From contig JAEMBT020000001.1 of NCBI GenBank assembly GCA_018873245.2, positions 19,842,220-19,906,219 of the forward strand: DNA of 64,000 bases, read 5' to 3'. The notes beneath the pieces were generated by a model, which was not told the DNA's origin, ran no database searches, and was given only the letters and a program-made list of their open reading frames with translations. How positions within the stretch are numbered: position 1 is the first letter of the stretch; each line of letters opens with the position of its first letter. Positions 1-10,462 of this stretch are shown one piece after another. Position numbers and translations under genes: made by a program. This DNA is from Archegozetes longisetosus. Taxonomy: Eukaryota; Arthropoda; Arachnida; Sarcoptiformes; Trhypochthoniidae.

Positions 1-164
1 TCTCTAGAAAAATATTATTATCATTTTTTATCAAGTCTTTTGAGGCCTTTTTATAATTGTTTTTACGTATAAGAATCCTTAAAGTTGACGAGGAAATCAA
101 AAATATATGGGAATTGAACCTGAAAAATATTTGAATTATACGAAATTACGTCCGTATTGAATAC

Positions 165-521
165 CTTTGTGACAAGGCGCTTAACTTCATTTTCACTGGT
201 TTTGGCCAGATCACTATATCCCAAATAAATGCTATAAGAATTTGGATTAGGATCCGGGTGAACACAATGTGCAGCAGTGAGTATCCAGTTTTCGTTAATA
301 ATAGTGCCACCGCACATCGCAACCACAGGCACACCATTCAGATTAGATGCTCTCCTCATGGCCACCTGCCACGGCCACTCTTCCGATGTTGATTTCTGTC
401 CACCTATTATTCTCCAAGAGAACTCATTGAAAAGATGACCACTTGTTCCACAATTCTCTGGAAGTTTTATACACTCAATGATTGCTATCAAAAGAAGGAC
501 TGAAATTAATTTATAGAGCAT
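165..521 (-). CDS. Trypsin-like serine protease, first coding exon (partial gene)
   Basis: This is the N-terminal part of a secreted S1-family serine protease. Residues 1-16 form a hydrophobic signal peptide. A short pro-segment follows, and then an Arg-IIGG activation site at about residues 37-41. The catalytic histidine lies in LTAAHC (His85), preceded by the usual CGGTII strand. The exon ends at a consensus donor (AAG then GTATTC) after residue 119, in phase 0. The catalytic Asp and Ser are not visible, so the gene must continue leftwards beyond position 1. An acceptor-like site at 120-121 would make a 45-base intron, but the peptide it opens stops after 18 codons and lacks the expected NDIALL segment, so I do not include it. 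The substrate and biological role cannot be told from this exon. The family call is secure; the rest of the gene model is not. Confidence 0.85.
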
Positions 522-1257
522 TTTGAAAATATCTTTGTCTTATAGTAAATATAAAGATGTAATTGAACTAAAGTTTGAGCACATACTTAAATACTTATCC
601 AGTTATATGACATATTTTTTATCAGTAATGATGAGAATAATTGCATTTCATTCGCGGATATGATAAAATTATATCTTTATATCAGATTAGAACTGTTTTG
701 CAGCTGGATTTCCAGCTCAGCTGATTCTCACAATTCTGTGTTTAATTAACTGTTATAAAAGTGCAACTGACTTATCAATCCTAAATACTATTAATGTTGG
801 CAGATCTCCGGAATCAGTAATGATATCTAGCGTCGAATATAAATAAGTTTGGACTACATGACAGATTTTATATTGCAATATTTAGTAATTTATATAATAA
901 TTGCAAGTAAACAATAATTGTTTGATTCCTTAAAACATGTTTCTTCGATTATAAGACGCAATCTACTAGATATATAAACTTTGTTAATCATAATCTACTC
1001 TTTGGTAGATTAAATCTTAAAAAATGCTGTAAAGTCATATTCTCTAAGAATAATTTTTAACATTTTGAAAATTAAAATTTAATTGGATCCCAAAGTAGTA
1101 GAAGTTAATTTTGTCAATTTTGTCAAATCAATACAATTATAACTTTGGTGACTCATTAAATTTATAAAATCATAAAAGCATTCTTAGTAAATTTATTTTT
1201 AGATTCAATCTACTTCTATGCTTAGAATACATCAATTGAATGACTAACTGAGTAGTA
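522..1257. other. Intergenic, nothing recognised
   Basis: AT-rich sequence upstream of the protease exon. It should hold that gene's promoter, but I see no clear TATA box or other element, and no open frame that looks coding. Confidence 0.5.
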
Positions 1258-1677
1258 CTATCGGCCAAAAAAGTATATGTTAAAGCTTTTTCGCATCTTA
1301 CATAATTAGAGATCCCTTTAATATTTACGTAATCAACATTTTGAAACCTTTTATAAACTTTAGTTTAGATCTGACTTAATGCGAAACTAAATAATAAACT
1401 TTTGCATTAATCGTTTTACTGATAAAGAGTTCATAAATGATTTACTTTGCATTCAACTTTTCTCAATTATTTATTTGAACTCAAGTTACTTATGTGAATT
1501 ACAACACTTATAGAGATTAAAGATAAGCTTCGCATTTCACGACTCATATTAGAAATAATACTTATGAAAATAATATGACAAATTTATTTATTCAATCCTT
1601 CCCTTATTTGGTTCAATTCTGATTGGTTTTTACTGTTTTTAAGCGCATACTTTGACGTATACTTTTTTGGCCGACAG
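1258..1677. mobile_element. Non-autonomous Tc1-like inverted-repeat element
   Basis: The two ends are inverted copies of about 20 bases: left CTATCGGCCAAAAAAGTAT, right the complement of CTGTCGGCCAAAAAAGTAT. The similarity continues imperfectly inward. TA precedes the left end; TG follows the right end, so a TA target duplication would have to be eroded. The word GGCCAAAAAAGTAT resembles the ends of known Tc1-like elements. The 420-bp interior has no coding capacity, so this looks like a MITE relic. Confidence 0.6.
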
Positions 1678-2895
1678 TGCCTTTAATAAATTGAGCTTTT
1701 ATGTATTATTGATCTGATTATTTTCAAAATTTTATTGATGTGACTAGCTACGGAAGTAAAATAACCCTTTCGATCACGGTACCCGAAACCATCGATCGGA
1801 GTGTTGGTCTACTTAATACCAATAAGTATAGCTCTTCCTTAATTAATATACAGCAATAAATCATTGCTAGAATCGTTCTAATATTGGGTCGAGATAATTA
1901 ATATAAGACTTAATGAAAGATACAAAAACAGAAACTACCTGTGATATGTTTGCGGACTTTTGTCATGAGGCAACTAGTAATAAGCCCTATGTTTACAATA
2001 GGCATGGAATCGCTCTAACCTGAAAACTGCTTTGCGCAATCCAATCGTTGTTTTCTATGATTGTCTCCATCAAATCTACCCAAATATAGTAGTATTTTCT
2101 TTATAACTATTGACCACATTTTTTGTCAATGCTATTTACTAAATTAAGTGATCAATAGGTTGGAAATTTGAACTTTAGATTATGTTTTGGGAGAGATCAA
2201 TTATTGGCCACGTCGAACATTATTGTTTGTTTTCCCTAAAGCTAATCATTTTAATGGTTCGCTTTGCTTCTTGTAGTAATGATTTGCTAAGATTATCAAA
2301 ATATGCAGTCGCTATATTTGGACAAAGAACAAATAGAAATAAGCAAAAGAAAAAGTTTTAGAAACTGCGAGGATTAGTTCTTTTCATATATACAACAACG
2401 AGCTGTAGTTAAGACCATTGAAGCTTTTACTATCTTCTGTACGCTTTTGAGAAATTTAGATAACAAGAGGGCTTAAGTCTAGGCTAAAGGAGATAAATCG
2501 TTACTCATTTCACATTTTTAAATTTCGAGTTCTTATCTGATGATTATCACAAAAATGATTCAAAAGTTTGTTCTTTAAGTTGTGCTCTCTCAAAACAATA
2601 ACAAAACAACACGTCAAATTCAAATAATCAAAACCGAATATAAAACGATAACTCGTTAAAATTGATTTTGTAATAATAATTAAATGCACGTCATTTCGTC
2701 TCAACTAGATTTGTATTTCTACTTATTTGTTCAATAGAATAAGTTTAAAAATACAAACTAGTTCTCAATATTTATCAACTTTAATACTTTTGACGATAAA
2801 GTTTTAATAAGAATTTGATAGTGAGTCAATCTATGATTCTCTTCTATTCCTCAGTATTTCAGTAAAATGAGTACTTCCTATGAGCCCTTTCTTTA
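1678..2895. other. Intergenic, nothing recognised
   Basis: About 1.2 kb of AT-rich sequence with no ORF, RNA gene or repeat that I can support on either strand. Confidence 0.5.
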
Positions 2896-3213
2896 TCAGT
2901 ATTTCTCAAGAGCGTGCAGAAGACAGTAAAATGTTGATTTCTTGTTGAAAATAGCTCGATTGCAGTTGTTTGTGGAATAAACACAAACTTTAACCATAGG
3001 TCCACGCGGGCTTTCCTGAGTTCGCTTATTGACTGTCAGACGTACGACTGCTTGTTTAGATTTGCCTCGAACTATGTAAATCAATTCTTGACTCAAACCT
3101 AAAAATTGTTTCGAATCTAAGTTTTGAAACAATTTTGCGAGTAATCTATAGCAAACTTGACGACTGCAACAAAGATCATAATTAGCTGAAATGGGGTTCG
3201 GATAACGACTCAT
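2896..3213 (-). CDS. Unrecognised small ORF, possible exon (105 aa)
   Basis: This is an open frame from ATG at 3213 to a stop at 2896, with higher GC than its surroundings. The peptide has several cysteines (LCCSRQVCY near the N terminus, then NNC and FYC) and a basic middle part. It has no signal peptide or membrane segment and matches no family I know. It could be a genuine small gene, one exon of a larger gene, or a chance ORF. The compositional contrast with the flanks is the only positive evidence. Confidence 0.25.
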   Translation of the reverse strand: MSRYPNPISANYDLCCSRQVCYRLLAKLFQNLDSKQFLGLSQELIYIVRGKSKQAVVRLTVNKRTQESPRGPMVKVCVYSTNNCNRAIFNKKSTFYCLLHALEKY

Positions 3214-3681
3214 CTTGTTAGAATACTATCTGTCAATAAGTGACAAGAAAGCAATTATATCAATAATGAAATCATTTTTAATGAATCAAAATTCATTACA
3301 GGACTTGATACCAATGATTAATAGACTAAATGAAATGTTTTTCATCTTTCATTAGAATAGCTTTTGAACACAAGAAAGCTTTGTACAGATTATTTGAAAT
3401 CAAATTAACCAACATTTACGTCCATAGAATGAGAAACATTCTAATTCGAAAACATTTTGCTGCATCAAATTTCAATTATATACATCATATACTATTGTAC
3501 TTGACATAAGCTTCCACAAGAAAGTGTTTACTAAATAGCTAATCATACAAACACTTTAAAGTTGATTGACGCACCACGTAGTCTATGGTGTGGTTGTTTC
3601 AAGTGACGCTCCATTTAAATCAAGTTAAGGTTAAATAATACTGATAAGAGTAAAGCTTACCTCTAATTTCCTCAAAAATGA

Positions 3682-5474
3682 TTAGTGATTGTGGTGGACA
3701 ACAGTAGCTATTACATAAGAGATGCAAAATCTTATCTTTCTTAATGATTGTGCTCTACAAAATCTATCTAAAAGTGTTTGAATTAAGTGAATACTTGCAT
3801 ATCTATTAGTGAATTAATCCTTGAATTAAAATGAAATTGGTCACAAGATTAGCTGCGAATAATCACAACTCATTTCATAACTAATTATCGGAAACGTCTC
3901 AAAGAAATAGAATCCAATAACAGATTCTGAAAGTCTTTCTATTAACGAGATTGTCTTCAATTTCACTGATCTATTGATTGATTTCCTAGCGACGAGTGAA
4001 TTCAAAAGCGGCAACGAAGAATGAGCTGAAGTGGTGATTGAAATGACAATACCGAATATTAATATACAGAGAATCCAGAGCAATACAAAGAAAAATGCTT
4101 CCCATATTTGTACTAACAAAGGCTGATCATTGTTTATTATCATAATGAGTAGAATATTCATGAGTAGAATCACCGTGTAGTAAACGATGCCGATTGAGTT
4201 TTTGTGAAAATTATTCATTTTTGCTGTTAAAGCACAACAATAGTTATGTTGATCGACTACTTTGTATAACTGCAAAGTATTGCCTAAAATATTTTAAATA
4301 CTCATTATCAATATTCTTCTATATAACTGTCATCAGAATTTCTTAGAAATTATTCTGCTTTACCGTTTCTAAGTATATTTCTAATTTTTTCGTTAATTTG
4401 TTTGAATCGATATTTTAGATAAATTGACGACAAATAAACGATATTGATTTGTATAAAAAAAAACACTCATATGGTAATAAATTACAATCGCTGATAAAAT
4501 TAACCAAGATATGACGATTGGTATAGAATAATTCATGTGAGTGTCAATGTAAGAGAGAAATGAATGACCCAGAAGTAAAGTCGTGATAAAGATAAATGAG
4601 ACATTCATCGCAAGTTTCAAACTGAATCTACTGATTAAATTTGCTCTTATGAGAAATCTTTTCAAGTTGGTTTCATTGAGACCAACATTATCATTTGAGC
4701 ACTTGATCGCTTCCAATAATGCAATTATTTCTTGCCTTCCATTAGTGTTTTCCATTATTACCGATGAAAATTCTATAATAAATGTGAAAATATAGGCAAA
4801 TATACTTACACTTGAAATAATCTTATTATACGCTTTTAATCAGAAATTCAGTTATTTAATCAGCTTTCTTGATATTTTAATCAAACTGCTAATTTAATCG
4901 ATAGATTTGATGAATATTTTTTCAAAATCTACCTTCATACATTTAAGTAAACATGTTCAGATTTTAATGATCTAAATTCAATTTAAATGTAGAAATTGAG
5001 TGCTTGATCGGTCGGGTAAGATTAGTGCAATTGATATCTGACCTATAGTTAACTTAAGGTACCTGAAACAGCTGATGTCAGTAGAGTTAATCCGAGTGAA
5101 CAACATATAATTTGAGAAATTGCCAAATCGATTAGTTGGCTCTTCAAATTCATATAATAAAAACCAGATCCACGGCTTATCAATAAAATAGATCGAAAAG
5201 GCACGAAAATAAGCACGATTATAGAAAAACGAATTATCTTTCTTCCTAATGATTTGTTGTTTTGAAGATAATCCGAAAATGTTTGACAATCACTCAAATG
5301 GATTCTCGGCCGAAATGTTTCTAATAATTTGAGGCCATAAAAAGGGTTGTTATGATCGTATATCATAAGATTTAGTTTTATTTTAAGAAGCTTTAAACTC
5401 ATTTTTACTGATATGAGAAATATTAAGTAAGACTGTTGAGAATACTTTGCCTTTCGAAATGAAATTAGTGTCAT
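3682..5474 (-). CDS. Gustatory-receptor-like 7TM chemoreceptor with one frameshift
   Basis: Four exons can be joined in consistent phase: 5474-5063, 4772-4364, 4283-3870 and 3752-3682 (all phase-1 introns), giving about 435 residues, a normal length for arthropod gustatory receptors. Several hydrophobic spans are evident. The family signature is in the last third: LIERLSESVIGFYFFETF, then in the short last exon FCISYVIATVV, which corresponds to the final helix. The first three donor/acceptor pairs are good; the last donor (ATGA then GTTGTG) is weak. Exon 2 breaks frame at a run of nine A on the + strand (4455-4463). Reading one base fewer restores a typical receptor segment (RFKQINEKIRNIL) that joins exon 3 in phase. 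The gene is therefore either a very recent pseudogene or carries an assembly error. The start at 5474 is tentative; 5402 is an alternative. Expected role: ligand-gated taste or chemosensory channel in sensory neurons (family knowledge). Confidence 0.75.
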
Positions 5475-5864
5475 TCAAATATTTTCAACTCTATTTCAGA
5501 GCCAATTACTGTTTCTTGACAAGACTTTGTAAATGTTTGATCGATAGTTTTAGTTCGTTATTATATCCATTAAATTACTTTTAATATGTTTGATGTCACA
5601 ATTTAAATGATGAAAAGTTTTCATATCTGAAAAATATTTTAAAAATAAATTTAATATAATGAGAGCTTTTTAGCCTAAATTTGAATATATATAACCAATG
5701 GAAATTCTCATTTAAATGATTAAGTGCAACTTAATTAAGCTATTGAGTAAAATGAACTCAATATAACTTCTTTATTTGATTAATATAAGAATGATAACTT
5801 TTAAAGCAGTCATAAACTTATTTTACCAATAATGGACTGACTGTTATTTTATGCCATTGAAATA

Positions 5865-6477
5865 ACGTCCTGATAGAGAAATCCGAACAAAATATTTTCA
5901 CAAAAATCACAAATAAATTTAACTGTTTTATATTTAAATAACGTGTCGTTTTAAAGGTTAACATATGGGCATTCACGTTATAATATCGAAATAATTTATT
6001 AGTGCATTGAAAACAAAAATATCGCTGGCCAAAAATGAGTCCCGTAAAAGCGCGTTGGCATATAACATTAATGTCTATGGTCTTTCAGCACATGTGAAGC
6101 AAAACGCTAAATATTACATTTTTAAAAAATTATTTTACTGCTGCGGACATTTTATAAATGCATTTTATCAATTCAATTTAGTTGATTATTAATGTATGAG
6201 TGTATTTTAATACGATTTTATTAAATTAAGTTGAAAATATCATTTTAATTTTAAAATAATTAAGAAATATTCGACTTTCGTACTGCCAAAACCAAATTGT
6301 TCAGTTTGAGAACAAAGTTCCACCGTAACTGAATGAGAAGTCCTATCATCTCACAACTAGTCTTATAATATTCATTAAACTATCATTAAAATTATATCAA
6401 AGTATTAGAATACTATTCATTATAATATCTTAAGAATCAATAACTAAACTTTCGTTCGGATTTCTCTATCAGGACGT
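5865..6477. mobile_element. TA-flanked inverted-repeat element (MITE)
   Basis: Both ends are the same 24-base inverted repeat, beginning ACGTCCTGATAGAGAAATCC and followed by GAAC, without mismatch. The element is flanked on each side by TA (5863-5864 and 6478-6479). The 613-bp interior is AT-rich with no transposase. This fits a Tc1/mariner-type non-autonomous element. A 61-codon ORF inside it (6007-6192) is not considered a gene. Confidence 0.8.
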
Positions 6478-6586
6478 TAATTGGTTAGTAAAATTATCTT
6501 TAAATAATAAAAGACAACTGATCTAAGAAAACTTTATAAAAATTGTTTAGGTATCGAACCCAACCTCCACGTCAATTGTGTCAAAA

Positions 6587-6800
6587 TAACATAATTTCAT
6601 TTTAATATTCTGGAAGATTATCTTGTCGCAAGTTTTATTTGCATGATCTGTAGTCATATTTAAAACAAAAATTGATATTATGAACTAATAATTTCATTGC
6701 ATTTCAATATCAATCTTTGCCTAAAATATGACCACAAGTCATACTAATATCACTAAGTGTTAAGATAATCTTCTAGAATATTAAAATTAAAGTGTGTTAT
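6587..6800. repeat. Imperfect foldback of about 215 bp
   Basis: Two blocks pair with each other in inverted order: 6600-6625 with 6761-6786 (around TTTTAATATTCTGGAAGAT) and 6650-6680 with 6705-6735 (around the TTGATATT word). The arrangement gives a long imperfect hairpin with a loop of about 25 bases. It lies just beside the TA-flanked element and may be an old miniature transposon. I saw no target duplication. Confidence 0.55.
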
Positions 6801-7584
6801 TTTTCATCTTTCTCAAAGTGATTAGCAATAAATTGAGGGATTTGGGCTTAAATTGCAGTATGAAAAGATAAGTTACTCAAAACTGTTATTAATGATGGAA
6901 TTAACATTCCAAAGAATAAGTAGACACAATAAATTTATAATATATTAGTAAAGAAAAACAGCAGTTTTAACTGTACAATACGGAATCATTTTGTAAACTA
7001 TAAGCAAGCAGCAAATCGTTTCGAGCCATATAATATTTTCAATAGGAGTGCTGATAAAGTTGATGTTAACCTCATACAAATGAAAAGCGCATTGAAGCCT
7101 GAATAGCAAATTTTTGAATTTAAAATGAATGTTTAGATATCTTTAATTAACCTAATAGAGTAATGTGGATATACAGAAATTAATAAAGAAAATTTTGAAT
7201 TCACTTAACACTATGAAGACAGCCTCAAAGATATTCTGGGTTTTTAAGCTGTTGGTTTACTTTTAAATACAAACAAATTAATTTTATAAAATTAGACTAT
7301 TCTTTTCGAGTCTTATTCGAATTTAAAAAAGATCTTAAACTTAAAAGTCTGCAGCACTCAAAAGTCTTGATTATAATTCAGTTATGAGCCGGTGAAGATT
7401 TCATACATTTTACAGAGTTTTATATAACATTGAGCTTTTTATTTTATTGATTTTTGTCAACTTTCAAATAATGATCATCGCCATCACACAATTTGTATTT
7501 TTTTGATTGCTCAATAAAGAAACATTAATATTGAAACTCTGGACTTTTCTTCTCCACTTTTCAGATCAGTTTTTAAAGACAGTA
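6801..7584. other. Intergenic, nothing recognised
   Basis: AT-rich sequence without a supportable gene or repeat. Confidence 0.45.
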
Positions 7585-7885
7585 TTTACAAGCACAACTT
7601 AGCCGTCGGTGAGTCACGATTATAATTGGTATTGATTTTATTTACTCTTCATACATGATCTCTTGTGAGCGATAACTATCAAACTCCTGTGACTATTTCT
7701 GACTTCTCAGAATCAACCGTTTCGCCATGTAATTGGGAAAGTCTGCACATGCAAGCGTCACTCAACCAGATAATCACGTTGCTAAAAGATACAATCTGTG
7801 CAGCATAAAATGCTTCGTTCCTTCATCTATGCTACTTGATACAAAATCCACTTTTCGATCATATGCCCTCTACAGAAGCGGAATA
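7585..7885 (+). repeat. Inverted, internally deleted copy of the 8222-8775 region
   Basis: Read on the + strand, this segment matches the reverse complement of 8222-8775 in long, nearly identical blocks separated by clean deletions. It starts at TAGCCGTCGGTGA, which is the end of the secreted protein's coding sequence. It continues through the 3' flank (block at CGATAACTATCAAACTCCTG) and ends in an almost unbroken block of about 110 bases finishing GAAGCGGAATATTGAGTT. The deletion boundaries do not look like GT-AG introns. Both copies border a word resembling TACAAGCACAACT, suggesting a rearrangement by template switching. Confidence 0.8.
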
Positions 7886-8221
7886 TTGAGTTCGATAGTG
7901 ACTACGACTAGATTTATTAAGCTTCAATTTTAGAAAATTTGCATTGTTTTTTCACTTGAAATGCAATGAAATTATATCAATAATACGAATTTTCTAACGA
8001 CTTGATCCAATTGATTAGGATTCGTGTTGATGACATTGTTTGGTTAAATATAGGTAATTAGTTACGATATTATCGGATCCTAAACAATTGATTCAATTGA
8101 AAACTAGATTAAATACATTTTGGGCATAGTTTCAATTATAAATTTCTATCGAGCTACTCTGATCAAAAACAGTAAAGGGCAATCTATTCCAATTTTCTTC
8201 GATAGTGACTTGTAAGCACAA
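7886..8221. other. Spacer between inverted copies
   Basis: About 335 bases of AT-rich spacer between the arms of the inverted duplication. No gene is seen. Confidence 0.5.
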
Positions 8222-8764
8222 CTAACTCAATATTCCGCTTCTGTAGAGGGCATATGATCGAAAAGTGGATTTTGTATCAAGTAGCATAGATGAAGGAACG
8301 AAGCATTTTATGCTGCACAGATTGTATCTTTTAGCAACGTGTGCTAGGTTGTAGTGACGCTTACAAACGAGACATTCCAACCGCTGATTATCATGGCGGA
8401 ACAACTCGAGTGAGCCACTAGGGTCTGGACATTCAGTTTTGCTTGCATGTGCTTGAGTGCGAGACCTTTGCAACCTCCTAACCAATGTTAGGTCAAGTGG
8501 AACAACTTGACTGAAGTATAGATTAGGTTATCATTTCTATCCTGACGATTAGGAATACGGTTGATTCTGAAAAGAATCCAGACTTTCAGAAATAGTCACA
8601 GGAGTTTGATAGTTATCGCTCTTTATTGAGTAATACAAAAAATACAAATTGAGATGTGATTAAGAGATCATGAATATGAAGAGTAATAAATAAAATCAAT
8701 ACAAATAAATATAAAGCTCAGTGTTATATAAAGTAATCTATAAAAAATCCATGCGACCATGACT
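8222..8764 (-). repeat. 3' flank of the secreted-protein gene, source arm of the inverted duplication
   Basis: This region follows the stop codon at 8765 on the minus strand and is the complete version of the sequence found shortened at 7585-7885. The minus strand has an AATAAA near 8622-8627, a plausible poly(A) signal for the gene upstream, so at least the first 150 bases are probably 3' UTR. An 87-codon ORF (8485-8222) lies in the part duplicated in the other arm. It resembles nothing I know, and I treat it as chance. Confidence 0.6.
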
Positions 8765-9295
8765 TCACCGACGGCTAGGGTATTCGTTGTACGTGTCATA
8801 TGCTTCAGTTGAAGGATAGGTAACTGTGTGCTCGGTAACTGTGTGCTCGTCACTGTCTTTAGCTTCAGGTTTCAAAAGCTCGGGTTTCTGCAAGTCTTTA
8901 CCCAAATCTTTAGTGGCCGACTGGAATTGGCTCAAAACTTTGCTGAACAGGGAAGTCAAAGCAGACTTCGTATCTTTGGTCAGATTCATTAACTTCTCGG
9001 ACTTCATGAAGTCGAGGCTTGATTTTGGGGACGATGTTGTGAGTGACGGCTGAGTTGATGTGTGGATCATTTCCGGGGCGTCGGTGTAGTAGTCATTGAC
9101 GTAAATGTGTTGCTGTTCGTACTCAGCATTCGCCGAGCCATAAACCATGTGCTTCTCTGGCTCCGGGTTCATAGCGTAATTGTTGGCATATCGTTGAGGC
9201 GATGAAGTAACGTAATCGTATGAAGACAATGGTTGAGAAGTCGATGCAAACGAAAGCCACAACATGCAAACAACTGCGGTCAATAATGATGCCAT
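8765..9295 (-). CDS. Small secreted protein of unknown function (176 aa)
   Basis: This is a single-exon frame from ATG at 9295 to a stop at 8765. Residues 1-20 (ending SFASTS) are a clear signal peptide. The mature protein is acidic and polar, rich in Ser, Thr, Tyr and Glu, without cysteines. Its N-terminal part is rich in Tyr and Asn, a Lys-rich middle part (SALTSLFSKVLSQFQSATKD) could form an amphipathic helix, and a C-terminal direct repeat reads EHTVTEHTVT, encoded by a 15-base tandem repeat. A TATA-like CATAAAAGG lies at 9432-9440 upstream. I recognise no family. It looks like a lineage-specific extracellular or cuticle-type protein, but that is only an impression. The gene is real judging by signal peptide, composition and the nearby promoter-like box. 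Confidence 0.7.
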   Translation of the reverse strand: MASLLTAVVCMLWLSFASTSQPLSSYDYVTSSPQRYANNYAMNPEPEKHMVYGSANAEYEQQHIYVNDYYTDAPEMIHTSTQPSLTTSSPKSSLDFMKSEKLMNLTKDTKSALTSLFSKVLSQFQSATKDLGKDLQKPELLKPEAKDSDEHTVTEHTVTYPSTEAYDTYNEYPSRR

Positions 9296-9431
9296 TTTAT
9301 AACTCTTTACTATATCTGTTTAAAAGTTGACAAACAAATGAAAAAACTTTACTAAAACTTTTGAATAAAACTAAACTACCAGTTATTACTGAAAGCTAAA
9401 GTCAGAATAAACAAAATGTCTCAACAGCAGT

Positions 9432-9440
9432 CCTTTTATG
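9432..9440 (-). promoter_or_regulatory. Candidate TATA box of the secreted-protein gene
   Basis: The minus strand reads CATAAAAGG, about 140 bases before the ATG at 9295, with an initiator-like TTTCAGT about 45 bases further on. Position and sequence suit an arthropod core promoter, although the TATA-to-initiator spacing is a little long. Confidence 0.4.
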
Positions 9441-10462
9441 CTGTTTTTGTAGTAATGCCTTCAATGGCTTCCGAGTCATTGTGAACTTGTACTGAACTTT
9501 CCTGTCATTATTCGTGTTGAAAACTAAAAAATCAAAACTCTCAGTCCATTCACTGATAATCAATGAGTAAATGTAGTCCTGTTCTTAAGCCAGCTCATAA
9601 CTATGAGATTAGAGTCGATGAAAGTTTTATTTTCCAAATTAATTGAGTTTTAGCTCTAAGTTTTTCCGACGGTAAACTAATAGGACGGATATTGAATTTA
9701 CATTTTTAGCCTTGACTATTTGAATATTGAGACAATTTTACACATTACTCATACAGTAATATAACTTTGTTTCTGCAAAAGATCTTTAGATATTTGAACT
9801 GATAACAATAGTGAACTTGATCTTACAAACTTGAACCAGTTAATATGATTTAAGATTAAAAATATTAGGTTTGTTTTATACTGATTTTGTTTGCAAGTTT
9901 CAACTATGATTTGATAAGTTTGCTCACAACGCAATCCTCATCAATTATTAATTATTGTTCAGATAAAACGTCAACTTTTGAATCAATTTTCATGAGTTCA
10001 ATTTTCAATTTGTTTTGTGCTCAAACTATTTAAATACAGTATAGAAACAATAATAGATTTGAAATATGTCATTTTATTGGAATAAGTACATTTTGTGCAA
10101 ATCAATAGATTTCATTTAAAGAACTATATTAATATTTAACAATAAAGATTAGCGTGAAGATAGAGTTTCAATTAGATTTGCAATTCTAACGTGTGGGCTA
10201 ATTACTGTATATTTAGAGTGCGCGATCTTTAGTTTGCAGGTTATATTTTAATCTTAATGATAATTAAATTGAATACCGTCAATGCTTAGATTGCACTCAC
10301 AATCAAATGAATGGTAAATAGATAAAGCACATTATCATCCAATAATGAACAATTGAATGCTATCGTGTTTTAAGGCAAAATTGAAATTATTACCGATGAA
10401 TGCAACTCGTAACATATTTAATTGCATGCGATTGCGCATCAATTCAATTTAATGGCAACTTT
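9441..10462. other. Intergenic, nothing recognised
   Basis: About 1 kb between the secreted-protein promoter and the 3' end of the first arrestin gene. AT-rich; no supportable ORF or repeat. Confidence 0.5.

Noticed and set aside
120-164. 45-base intron and second exon of the protease
   Set aside because: The following frame stops after 18 codons and lacks the catalytic Asp region, so the true next exon is probably outside the window.
6007-6192. 61-codon + ORF
   Set aside because: Inside a delimited MITE, without transposase motifs.
8222-8485. 87-codon minus ORF with several Cys and Arg residues
   Set aside because: It lies in the 3' flank of the secreted gene. The inverted copy carries large deletions that do not respect its frame, and no family is recognisable.
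8826-9053. 75-codon + strand ORF
   Set aside because: It lies entirely antisense to the secreted-protein coding sequence and has no signal of its own.
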